Shown: positions 9,349 to 17,601 of the stretch, one piece after another
How the letters are laid out: the number at the start of each line of letters is the position of its first letter
How positions within the stretch are numbered: position 1 is the stretch's first letter
NCBI GenBank assembly: GCA_036743375.1
Contig: DAINPP010000010.1
Location: 4,644-68,643, forward strand
Length of the DNA stretch: 64,000 nt
From: DAINPP01 sp036743375
GTDB taxonomy: Bacteria > Thermotogota > Thermotogae > MWEM01
Direction of reading: 5' to 3'
Notes under the pieces: generated by a model
The model's database searches: none
The model's input: the letters and a program-made list of their open reading frames with translations, nothing else
What the model was told of the DNA's origin: nothing
Made by a program: the position numbers and the translations under genes

Positions 9349-9423
9349 ATGTTCGATTTGTATCATACACGTAATCAACTATCGGATCACGGATTCCCGG
9401 AATCGATGTTTCAGATGACATGA
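9349..9423 (+). CDS. Possible 24-codon leader ORF coupled to recG
   Basis: An ATG directly behind TTGAGGTG opens a frame that ends in a TGA overlapping the recG ATG (ATGA, 9420-9423). The recG ATG itself has no obvious Shine-Dalgarno site just upstream, so translation arriving through this short frame could supply ribosomes. The peptide starts MFDLYHTRNQ and matches nothing I recognise. The spacing between GAGG and ATG is short (2 nt), so this may be chance. Confidence 0.3.
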   Translation: MFDLYHTRNQLSDHGFPESMFQMT

Positions 9424-11777
9424 TTATATTGGAGGAATGGATCAATCTTGTACGTGCATATTTTTATGACGTAAAAGATCAGAAAAGAAAAACAGAAAAT
9501 ATATTTAACGATATCAGAAAAATAACCAATGAACTCGACAGAAAAGAACTCGAAGAATACGCAGGGGCTCGGGAAAAGATCAGTCTGTTTCTCAATCATT
9601 ATCGGAATTTTGAAAAATTACCCCCGGAAAGTCGTATGAAGCGTCTGAACAACGCCACGCTCATGCTGAAAAAACTGGAGGAGGAGTTCCTCTTTCCGGC
9701 ATTTCTGATTAAAAAAAATGATAATTCCCTTCTGAGTAAGCCACTTGAAAATATCAAAGGGGTAGGGCCGAAGCGAGCCGTGAAATTCAGATCACTCGGA
9801 CTTGAAAGGGTCAGGGATCTGCTTTTTTATTTTCCTAGAAGTTACGATGACCGGCGAAAAGTCCTCCCCATTTCACAGATCATCCCCTCGGACCGGGTAA
9901 CCGTCATAGGAAAGATCCACAGCATCAATGCGACAAAGACAAGAACCCGGATGAACATTCTCAGTATACAGCTCGTGGACGAGACCGGGGTGCTCGTTCT
10001 GAAATGGTTCAATCAGCCCTATCTGAACAGGCTGTTCAAAGAGGAACAACTCATCTCCGCAACCGGACGGGTAAAAAGCACCGGACTGGTGACACGAGAG
10101 ATGCAGGTCTCTGAGTTTGAGATCATAAACGGCGAAAACAACTCCAGGAGAATCTACCCGGTTTATCCGCTCACCGCCGGTCTTTACAACGGTCAGGTGA
10201 GAGGGGTCGTCGAAAGATGTATGGATTACTCCGCCTGCCTGAGTGATCCAATGCCGGCCGACCTGATAGAAAAGAGAGAGATGCTCAGTCTCAGGGATGC
10301 GGTATACGGTCTGCACAACCCGAGGAGTAACCTGCATCTCGCAAAGTGCGGTGATCGGATCAAATTTGATGAACTGTTCTACTTTGAACTGGCGACCTAT
10401 TTTGCCAAGTTAAAAAAGGAGAGGCGGTTGACAAAGCATACAAAGATCATCAAGTCTGAACGCTCAGAAACACTGATCTCCAGACTGCCTTTTGAGTTGA
10501 CGGGGGCACAGCGAAGGGTCTTTGAAACGATCAAAGAGGGATTAAGGAAAGAAACACTCATGAACCTGCTCGTTCAGGGGGATGTTGGGTCCGGAAAAAC
10601 CATCGTCGCCCTTCTCGGAATTCTCGAAACGATAGATGCAGGCTATCAGGGCTGTATCATGGCGCCCACCTCCATACTTGCCACACAGCATTATCAGGGA
10701 ATGATCAGATTACTCGGCGGTATGGGGCTCAAAGTCGAATTGCTGCTCAGCAAAACCCCGAGCGGAGAAAAACGAGAGATTAAGGAACGCATCGCCTCCG
10801 GAGAAAGTGATATTGTCATCGGAACACACGCCATCATCCAGAAGGACGTGGTCTTTAAGAACCTCGGACTGGCCATCATAGACGAACAGCATCGTTTTGG
10901 CGTCCGTCAGCGGGAAACACTCATCAAGAAAGGAACGGAAGTGGATACAATCGTCATGACCGCCACACCGATCCCGAGAACCTTGTCGCTTTCCATCTTC
11001 GGTGATCTCGACATCGCCTCCATCGACGAGATGCCTCCCGGACGAAAACCGGTCAGAACCATGCTGATCCCCGAAAACAGAAAAGGGGAACTCTATGATT
11101 TTCTTGAAAAGGAGATCAGAAACGATGGACAGATTTATATCGTCTATCCCCTGGTAGAAGAATCCGAGGCACTGGATCTGAAAGATGCCACCACCATGTA
11201 TGAAGTGCTTAAAAAGACCCGTTTCAGGGATTACAATATTGGACTACTGCACGGCAAGATGAAGGCGGAGGAAAAGGATGAGATCATGCAGGATTTCATC
11301 GATAAGAAATATGACATACTGGTATCAACGACGGTTATCGAAGTCGGTATCGATGTCCCTTCGGCAACCGTCATGGTCATCGAGCATCCCGAGCGTTTCG
11401 GTCTGGCACAATTGCATCAGCTCAGGGGACGTGTCGGCAGAAACAAGAAAAAGGGATACTGTTTCCTGGTAACGGAGGATAAATCAAAGAGTAATTATGA
11501 GCGTCTGGATTATTTCGCCTCCCATAACAGCGGATTCGATCTTTCGGAATATGATCTGGAAAAGAGGGGGCCGGGAGAAGTGATGGGGATCAGACAGCAC
11601 GGGATGCCATCCTTTAAACTGGCAGACATCGTGCAGGACAGGGAAATACTTGTTGATGCGAGAAAAGAGGCAATGAAAATCCTTAAGGAATCCCCCGATC
11701 TTGAAAAATACGGGGAGTTAAAGGCCTATATCGAAGTGGAATACAAAGACAGAATGAATCTGATAGATGTTGGATAA
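9420..11777 (+). CDS. recG: ATP-dependent DNA helicase RecG
   Basis: Remodels stalled replication forks and branch-migrates Holliday junctions. The protein is 785 residues, longer than the typical size near 690, because of an N-terminal helical extension of roughly 100 residues before the wedge domain (IKGVGPKRAVKF). The OB fold follows, then the SF2 motor: Walker A GDVGSGKT near 389, DEQH near 486 (DEQHRFGVRQR), TATPIPRTL and the RGRVGR arginine motif. It leads an operon with two amidohydrolase genes (17- and 16-bp gaps). The ATG at 9420 is taken because the frame begins there after the coupled short ORF. Confidence 0.93.
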   Translation: MIILEEWINLVRAYFYDVKDQKRKTENIFNDIRKITNELDRKELEEYAGAREKISLFLNHYRNFEKLPPESRMKRLNNATLMLKKLEEEFLFPAFLIKKNDNSLLSKPLENIKGVGPKRAVKFRSLGLERVRDLLFYFPRSYDDRRKVLPISQIIPSDRVTVIGKIHSINATKTRTRMNILSIQLVDETGVLVLKWFNQPYLNRLFKEEQLISATGRVKSTGLVTREMQVSEFEIINGENNSRRIYPVYPLTAGLYNGQVRGVVERCMDYSACLSDPMPADLIEKREMLSLRDAVYGLHNPRSNLHLAKCGDRIKFDELFYFELATYFAKLKKERRLTKHTKIIKSERSETLISRLPFELTGAQRRVFETIKEGLRKETLMNLLVQGDVGSGKTIVALLGILETIDAGYQGCIMAPTSILATQHYQGMIRLLGGMGLKVELLLSKTPSGEKREIKERIASGESDIVIGTHAIIQKDVVFKNLGLAIIDEQHRFGVRQRETLIKKGTEVDTIVMTATPIPRTLSLSIFGDLDIASIDEMPPGRKPVRTMLIPENRKGELYDFLEKEIRNDGQIYIVYPLVEESEALDLKDATTMYEVLKKTRFRDYNIGLLHGKMKAEEKDEIMQDFIDKKYDILVSTTVIEVGIDVPSATVMVIEHPERFGLAQLHQLRGRVGRNKKKGYCFLVTEDKSKSNYERLDYFASHNSGFDLSEYDLEKRGPGEVMGIRQHGMPSFKLADIVQDREILVDARKEAMKILKESPDLEKYGELKAYIEVEYKDRMNLIDVG

Positions 11778-11794
11778 ATGAAGAGGAGGAAAAA

Positions 11795-12892
11795 ATGAAA
11801 AAAGCCGTTGAATTGAGACATAAGCTTCATATGAACCCCGAGACAGCCTTACAGGAATATGAAACAACCGCCCTGCTTGAGGAGGAAATCGGAAAGATCC
11901 CCGGAATCATTATACACAAACCCTTTGATACGGGTTTAATTGCGGAGTACAAGGCCAATGACGGAAAATATCTCCTGTTCAGGGGAGACATCGATGCCTT
12001 GAACATGCGTGAAAAAACGGGCTGTGACTTTGCTTCAAAAAATGAAAACATGCATGCCTGTGGACATGATGTCCACACCTCGACCCTGTTCGGATTCCTC
12101 AAAGAAGTGGCCGAATGCAAACCGGAGAAAAATATCCTTTTCTTTTTTCAGCCGGCGGAAGAAGGAGCCGGTGGGGCTGATCTGACCATCCGAACCGGAT
12201 TTTTTGATCGGTACGACATTGAGCATGCCTTCGCCTTACACGTAACCGATGAATATGCGTTTGGAACGATTGCCTTCAACGACGGTGTTCTCTTTGCCTC
12301 CGCGATGGAGTTGACGATAAACTTCAACGGAAAACCCACACACGTAGCCACACCAGAAAAGGGAAAGAATGCCCTCAACGCCATGAGAACCTTTCTCGAC
12401 ATGGCTGAAAAGGTTCCGCATTCCATCAACGAACCGCTGCTTCTATGTGTCGGAAGGGTCAAAGCCGGAGAAGTCAGAAACATCATCCCCGAGAAGGCCT
12501 GCATAGAGGGAAGTATCCGCTCGCTGAACATGGAACAAAGCAGAGCGTATTTCAATCAGCTGAAACAGATTGGTCGGAGTATCGAAGAGGCAACTGGGGT
12601 TACCGTCGATGTGCGGATGGAGGCCTTTTACCCGGAAGTCAGAAACGACCCCGAACTCTACGATAAACTTTACACACCTCTGAGTGATCGCTTCGCAACG
12701 AAGGTCATTCCCTACAAGATGACCGGAGAGGATTTCGGATTCTTCACAAAGATGTATCCGTCTATGATGTTCTGGCTCGGTACATCGAAGGGGGAGACAC
12801 ACGGTCTTCACAGCCCGTATTTCCTGCCTTCGGATGACACGATTCCCCTCGGCGTGGATATTTTTACGGAAATACTCAAACAGTTTCTGTAA
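11795..12892 (+). CDS. M20D-family amidohydrolase (N-acyl amino acid / aminoacylase-like)
   Basis: A 365-residue zinc amidohydrolase of peptidase family M20, subfamily D, whose members hydrolyse N-acyl amino acids, IAA conjugates or N-acetyl-diaminopimelate. The metal-site motifs RGDIDAL, MHACGHDVH and FFFQPAEEGAGG are intact, and the lid or dimerisation domain lies in the middle. AGGAGGAAAAAATG gives a clear start. It sits between recG and an SsnA-like amidohydrolase. M20 and SsnA proteins also co-occur in purine or pyrimidine-derived nitrogen salvage clusters, so a joint role in scavenging amide nitrogen is a reasonable inference, but the substrate is unknown. Confidence 0.85.
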   Translation: MKKAVELRHKLHMNPETALQEYETTALLEEEIGKIPGIIIHKPFDTGLIAEYKANDGKYLLFRGDIDALNMREKTGCDFASKNENMHACGHDVHTSTLFGFLKEVAECKPEKNILFFFQPAEEGAGGADLTIRTGFFDRYDIEHAFALHVTDEYAFGTIAFNDGVLFASAMELTINFNGKPTHVATPEKGKNALNAMRTFLDMAEKVPHSINEPLLLCVGRVKAGEVRNIIPEKACIEGSIRSLNMEQSRAYFNQLKQIGRSIEEATGVTVDVRMEAFYPEVRNDPELYDKLYTPLSDRFATKVIPYKMTGEDFGFFTKMYPSMMFWLGTSKGETHGLHSPYFLPSDDTIPLGVDIFTEILKQFL

Positions 12893-12908
12893 ACGGGAGG
12901 GATAAAAG

Positions 12909-14240
12909 ATGGGCAATCATAAACAGTTATTCAGAAATTTTCTTATCTTCACTGCCGCAGCACCTGATGATCTCTTCAAAGGCAGTATACGGACAGAAGA
13001 TGGCAGGATTACGGCAGTTTATAGAGAAGCGGATAACATTCCCATGGCGGATGATTGCCCTGTCATAGAAGGAAACGGCAGGTTGCTCATGCCGGGTCTC
13101 GTCAACTCGCACACGCATATCTATTCGGCTTTTGCACGGGGCATGCCCATCTCGCCGTTCTCACCACACTCATTCAGGCAACTACTGGAACAACTCTGGT
13201 GGCGGCTCGATAAGGCGCTGACACTGGAAGATATCTATTACAGCGGACTGATAGCCGGCATGGATATGCTCAGAAATGGAATAACCACATTCATCGATCA
13301 TCATGCCAGTCCGAATGCGGTATCTGGAAGTCTGGAACAGCTTGTCGAAACTTGCGTCTCGCGAGTGGGGCTGAGGGGAATATTCTGTTATGAGACCTCT
13401 GACAGAGACGGCGGAGAAACGGCCCTTCTCGGGATAGAAGAGAACCTTGCCGCACAGCAGTTCCATTTGGAATATCCCGGCCGCGTCGCCTCCCTTTTCG
13501 GACTGCATGCCTCTTTCACACTCTCGGACCAAACACTTGAGCGCTGTTCGGAATATGCCTTACCAATACATATTCACGTAGCCGAGGGAGAAGAGGATGG
13601 TGCTGTCCATAAAAAAGAATTCGGGATGAGTGCTATTTCAAGGCTGGACCGGTTCAACCTGCTGAGAGAAGACTCCTTGCTGGCACATTGTCTGCTCGTG
13701 GAAGAAGAGGACTTAAAAATCATCCATGACAGAAACTGTCATGTGGTCTTCAACCCGCAGTCCAACATGAACAACGGAGCCGGCCTGCCCGATTTTTCAA
13801 GGTTCTCGGAAAAGAATATACTCATTCAGCTTGGAAACGACGGATACGGATTCGACCTGACCAGGGATATGCGCACCCTGCTTCTGTCACAGCATCTGAT
13901 TCATAAAAACCCGGTCGCATTTGGAATGAAGGACCTTTTTGACGTTGTTTTCAGAAACAATCCCGAATACGCCTCCACTCTGTTGGGAACAAAACTCGGT
14001 AAGATAGCTTCCGGTTACCGTGCGGATTTTACCGTGTACGATTATACGCCTCCCACACCGTTAACAGCCGACAATTTCATGGATCATTATTATTTCTCCA
14101 TCATGGAAAACTGCAAGCCTTCGGATGTCTACATTGATGGAAAACCCCTTTTAAGAAATCATCATTTCTGCACCCTGGACGAAGAAAGAGTATTCGCCGA
14201 GTGTAAGAGATGTTGTACTGATTTCTGGAAAAGGGTATAA
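12909..14240 (+). CDS. ssnA: SsnA-like amidohydrolase
   Basis: A 443-residue metal-dependent hydrolase of the cytosine deaminase / chlorohydrolase superfamily, most like SsnA. The metal ligands are visible as NSHTHIY near the N-terminus, HIHVAEG, LLAHC and GNDGYG (the catalytic Asp). SsnA-type genes are found in anaerobic purine and uric-acid breakdown clusters, but none of the usual partners (xdh-like, ygeW, hyuA) are in this window. The start is ATG with GGGAGGG upstream, 16 bp after the M20 gene. A deaminase role on a heterocycle is inferred from the family. Confidence 0.78.
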   Translation: MGNHKQLFRNFLIFTAAAPDDLFKGSIRTEDGRITAVYREADNIPMADDCPVIEGNGRLLMPGLVNSHTHIYSAFARGMPISPFSPHSFRQLLEQLWWRLDKALTLEDIYYSGLIAGMDMLRNGITTFIDHHASPNAVSGSLEQLVETCVSRVGLRGIFCYETSDRDGGETALLGIEENLAAQQFHLEYPGRVASLFGLHASFTLSDQTLERCSEYALPIHIHVAEGEEDGAVHKKEFGMSAISRLDRFNLLREDSLLAHCLLVEEEDLKIIHDRNCHVVFNPQSNMNNGAGLPDFSRFSEKNILIQLGNDGYGFDLTRDMRTLLLSQHLIHKNPVAFGMKDLFDVVFRNNPEYASTLLGTKLGKIASGYRADFTVYDYTPPTPLTADNFMDHYYFSIMENCKPSDVYIDGKPLLRNHHFCTLDEERVFAECKRCCTDFWKRV

Positions 14241-14419
14241 TAAGGCATAACCTTTTACATACTGAAAATAGAAGAGCGGCCGGCTGAAAGATCACCGTTT
14301 TCGATACCGATGTATTAACCGTATGGAGTCTTACCAGCTGGAAAGCGGAAGTTAACTTAAAGGAAGCGACATATTCCTTCATACGCTGAGAGGAATTCGA
14401 AAGGAGAGAAAAGAAAAAG

Positions 14420-15145
14420 ATGATTAAAAACAGGCAGAAAAAAATTTACCTCGTATCGTTGATTCTTGCCCTTCTGTTTCTCGCAATCATTCTGTTCAGT
14501 ATTCTTTCGCCCGATACGATGGGAGAAATGATGCCTCCCGTGTTTTTCATGTCCGTATTTCTCGGAATTTCCTGTCTTGTGGTGGCCATCATGTTCAGAA
14601 AACGTAGCCGCTTGATAGAGCAAGCCATGGATCAGAAAGATTACATCGTTAGATGGACGTTCTCCCCTTCGGAATGGGAGCGATACATCAATTACGAGTA
14701 CGCGGAACGAATGGCTATGAGAAAGGGAGCCTTTATATTTCTCGGGATTCTCATCGTCATCATCTTCACCATTTTCATCCTGTGCATTGACGAAGCCCAA
14801 CTAACCATGTTCTTCGCCATGCTCGGACTACTCGGAATCCTGTCATTTTTTGCGTTTATTCTGCCTTGGCTGACAAAGATCACCGGTAAGGCAAAAGAGG
14901 CGGAAGTTCTCATTCTCAAAGAGGGGATACTGCTGGATCAGCAATTCCATTCGTGGAATTATTTCTCCTCCGATCTGATCAGCGCAGAAATCGCAGAAAA
15001 ACCGTTCAGACACCTTGAATTAGTCTATACCTTCGTTTCCAGGAATGGCAAAGAGGCCTATCCCCTATTTATTCCCGTCCCCGAAGGGGTAGATCCCACA
15101 GAAGTCGTGGTGAAACTGAAAAAGGCAAATGATCTGAACTCATAA
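14420..15145 (+). CDS. Hypothetical four-helix membrane protein
   Basis: I do not recognise a named family with confidence. The 241-residue protein has two hydrophobic helices at the N-terminus (about 11-33 and 43-65), two more near 100-125 and 135-157, and a C-terminal soluble domain of about 85 residues rich in beta-type sequence that resembles YcxB-like proteins in layout. AAGGAGAG precedes the ATG. The 180 bp between it and ssnA holds no gene that I can see. It ends directly at a strong bidirectional terminator. Confidence 0.7.
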   Translation: MIKNRQKKIYLVSLILALLFLAIILFSILSPDTMGEMMPPVFFMSVFLGISCLVVAIMFRKRSRLIEQAMDQKDYIVRWTFSPSEWERYINYEYAERMAMRKGAFIFLGILIVIIFTIFILCIDEAQLTMFFAMLGLLGILSFFAFILPWLTKITGKAKEAEVLILKEGILLDQQFHSWNYFSSDLISAEIAEKPFRHLELVYTFVSRNGKEAYPLFIPVPEGVDPTEVVVKLKKANDLNS

Positions 15146-15177
15146 AAAACATCCCCTTAAAGGGGATGTTTTTTATG
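15141..15177. terminator. Bidirectional intrinsic terminator
   Basis: A perfect inverted repeat with 16-bp arms around TTAAA: core AACATCCCC / GGGGATGTT flanked by A and T runs. It separates the convergent membrane-protein gene and nagA and can end transcription in both directions. Confidence 0.9.
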
Positions 15178-15197
15178 AGTTCTTTTCTACCTCACGT

Positions 15198-16310
15198 TTA
15201 TCTTTCGTACACGATCTTCCCATTCTTATACGTCCTGATCACCTGATACGCCTGATCGAGGAGGACCATATCCGCCTTCTTTCCGATATCGAGAAATCCG
15301 GAAGACAAGCCGGAACTTTCAGCCGGTGTAGCGGTTACGCACGGGATCACCCTCCCAAACGGAAGCCCGCATTCCAACACAACATTTCTCAACGCTTCAT
15401 CCAATTTCAGAACGGAACCGGCAAGCGTCCCGTCTTCAAGCCTTGCGGCGTTATCCGACACGATGACATTTAGTCCACCAAGATCGTATCGTCCCGGTTT
15501 TAAACCGGTTGCTTCCATGGCATCGGAAATAAAGATGATCCGGTTGCTCTCCTTCATCCTGAAGACGAGTCTGATGGCCTCCTTTGAAAGATGGATCAGA
15601 TCGCAGATCAGTTCCACATGGGCATCGGAAAGCAGGGCTGCCCCTACCGGATTGACATCTCTGTGATGAATCCCGTTCATGGCGTTAAACAGATGTGTAA
15701 AACGGGAAGCACCTGCATTCAGCCCATTCATGGCGCCTCTGTAATCCGTACAGGTATGACCGATAGAAACGGTGATTCCAGCTGCCTTCAGCTGTTTTAT
15801 CTGCGCCTCTTCGACAACTTCTGGCGCAAGTGTTATGACTTTCACGATATCCGCATTCTTGCAGATGTACTCGATTTCCTCATCGGAAGGCGATTTGATA
15901 AAATCGGGATTCTGTGCACCTTTCTTCTCGAGATTTATAAAGGGACCTTCGAGATGTACCCCGCTGATGGACGTATCGGGATTCTGTGCCATATATTCTC
16001 CGGCAAGCTCCACGGTCTTTCTGACCCTGTCGAAAGGCAGCGAAAGTGTCGTAGCGAGAACGCTTGTCACCCCCCGCGTAAAAAGAAAGTCCTCCATCTT
16101 TTTAAAGGCTTCAAACGACGGATTGGAAAAATCTTCTCCCACACAACCGTGAATGTGTGTATCGACGAATCCGGGGACGAGCGTGCGGGTTACTTCTGAA
16201 GGGATCTCTGTGTTGTTCTTATATAAGGCATGGATCGTCTCATCAAACTCTACTACTGCATTCTCTATCACTGTATACGGTGTAAATACATTGATATCCT
16301 GAATTTTCAT
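15198..16310 (-). CDS. nagA: N-acetylglucosamine-6-phosphate deacetylase
   Basis: Removes acetate from GlcNAc-6-P in amino-sugar catabolism and wall recycling. The metal and active-site motifs are DTHIHGCVGED, GVHLEGPF, SIGHT, THLFNAM and ISDAMEATG (the catalytic Asp). GGAGG lies before the ATG at 16310; the frame extends five codons further upstream but without a ribosome site. No nagB or PTS gene is adjacent. A gene for a flippase-like membrane protein lies 27 bp upstream and may share the transcript. Confidence 0.92.
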   Translation of the reverse strand: MKIQDINVFTPYTVIENAVVEFDETIHALYKNNTEIPSEVTRTLVPGFVDTHIHGCVGEDFSNPSFEAFKKMEDFLFTRGVTSVLATTLSLPFDRVRKTVELAGEYMAQNPDTSISGVHLEGPFINLEKKGAQNPDFIKSPSDEEIEYICKNADIVKVITLAPEVVEEAQIKQLKAAGITVSIGHTCTDYRGAMNGLNAGASRFTHLFNAMNGIHHRDVNPVGAALLSDAHVELICDLIHLSKEAIRLVFRMKESNRIIFISDAMEATGLKPGRYDLGGLNVIVSDNAARLEDGTLAGSVLKLDEALRNVVLECGLPFGRVIPCVTATPAESSGLSSGFLDIGKKADMVLLDQAYQVIRTYKNGKIVYER

Positions 16311-16337
16311 GCTGAAAACCTCCATATTTAAATGTAT

Positions 16338-17411
16338 TTACATTATATCATATTTTTTATTTCTCGGTTTTCTCAGGGCAAATGGTGCTCCGACAAATAT
16401 ATTCATGTAATACGTCATGATTCGCCACATGATTACCGCACCGGCCAGCGTCGTCGGTGAAAAGAAATTCTTGAAAAAGATATAAAAACCACCCTCGGCT
16501 GCTCCACCGGCACCGGGTACGGGCACAAAAGAAGTGATCATGAACAGAATCCCCTGAAAGGCAAAGATTTCTCTGAATGGCGCCACGGGTTGTTCAAACA
16601 TCCGGTATATGCAATAGGAAATCGTATAAAAGAAAAAGATCTGAACACTGGTCGCAATAAAGGCCAGGATCAGTTTGATCGGTGATGCGGTCAGTGATTT
16701 CATGGTGGTATGAAATTCCTCTATCTTCTCTATCCACATCTCTTCTGCCGCTTTCATCTTTTTTCCGAATTTAAATCGCGAAACAAGCCAGAGAATAAAA
16801 TCGAAGATCTTCCTCGTCAATTTTGGGCTGAACGAAAAGATCAGAACAAAAAAGATAACGGTCGAATTGACGATAAATCCAATCAGTGCAAGACTCGAGA
16901 AAGAAGGCAATGTGCTCATCTTCCTGAAGAAAAAAGTGATCAGAAAGACACCGAGTACGGTGATGGAGGATTGATAGATCAAAAACCTCGACATGGTGAT
17001 TGCCGTCCCCTTGGACGGGGATATGCCGTACTGATACAATCGGTAAATCTGCATGGGCTGACCCCCGGTGGCAAACGGCGTAACGGAATTGTAGAATTGC
17101 CCCATCAAATTGACATCGAGTGCATGCAGAAATGACAGCTTGACACCGGAAATCCTTGCGGTCAGATAAATTGTCGCAGATTCCGAAAACCAGAAGATGA
17201 TAAGGCAAAGGGCCGCAAGTGAAAGCCATTTCGGATCAAAGTTGCTTAAAGCCTTTATATTGGTACTGAAATCACCTATAAACAAAAATACTATCACTAT
17301 CACTAATCCCACAAGTGTGGATAAAATAAGCCATTTAAATGAAACTTTACCCTTTCCGCTATCCGGTACTTCATTCGTTACAGGAATCTCATTCTTTGTC
17401 TCATCACTCAA
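16338..17411 (-). CDS. Lysylphosphatidylglycerol synthase TM region/flippase-like membrane protein (UPF0104)
   Basis: A 357-residue polytopic membrane protein with seven or eight predicted helices. It carries the family marks TPFATGGQP (a conserved loop) and SFVPVPGAGGAAEGGF. Members with only this membrane part are thought to translocate or position lipids and have no synthase activity, because the aminoacyl-transferase domain is missing. The start is TTG behind GGGGGCGA. The first 24 residues are polar and cytoplasmic. Function at substrate level is unknown. Confidence 0.8.
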   Translation of the reverse strand: MSDETKNEIPVTNEVPDSGKGKVSFKWLILSTLVGLVIVIVFLFIGDFSTNIKALSNFDPKWLSLAALCLIIFWFSESATIYLTARISGVKLSFLHALDVNLMGQFYNSVTPFATGGQPMQIYRLYQYGISPSKGTAITMSRFLIYQSSITVLGVFLITFFFRKMSTLPSFSSLALIGFIVNSTVIFFVLIFSFSPKLTRKIFDFILWLVSRFKFGKKMKAAEEMWIEKIEEFHTTMKSLTASPIKLILAFIATSVQIFFFYTISYCIYRMFEQPVAPFREIFAFQGILFMITSFVPVPGAGGAAEGGFYIFFKNFFSPTTLAGAVIMWRIMTYYMNIFVGAPFALRKPRNKKYDIM

Positions 17412-17557
17412 ACAATCGCCCCCTCAAAATCAAATCCTCTTATCGGGCTTAATTATAACAGAAGAGGCTCCACTTGTTGTTAGGACGACACATTCAGAGA
17501 TGTTAATATTTATTTTCTTTTTATCTTCTTTTTTCATGAAAAGAGGTGAACCTACTT

Positions 17558-17569
17558 TTGTGGTATAAT
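17558..17569 (+). promoter_or_regulatory. Extended -10 promoter of recJ
   Basis: TGGTATAAT (17561-17569) is a perfect TGnTATAAT. Transcription would start near 17576, downstream of the first in-frame ATG (17572), which supports the later recJ start at 17602. Confidence 0.6.
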
Positions 17570-17601
17570 TAATGAAAATAAATAAAAAGGAGTTAAGGAG
17601 G

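Noticed and set aside
14241..14419. Small gene between ssnA and the membrane protein gene
   Set aside because: No frame with a ribosome site; only background ORFs on either strand.
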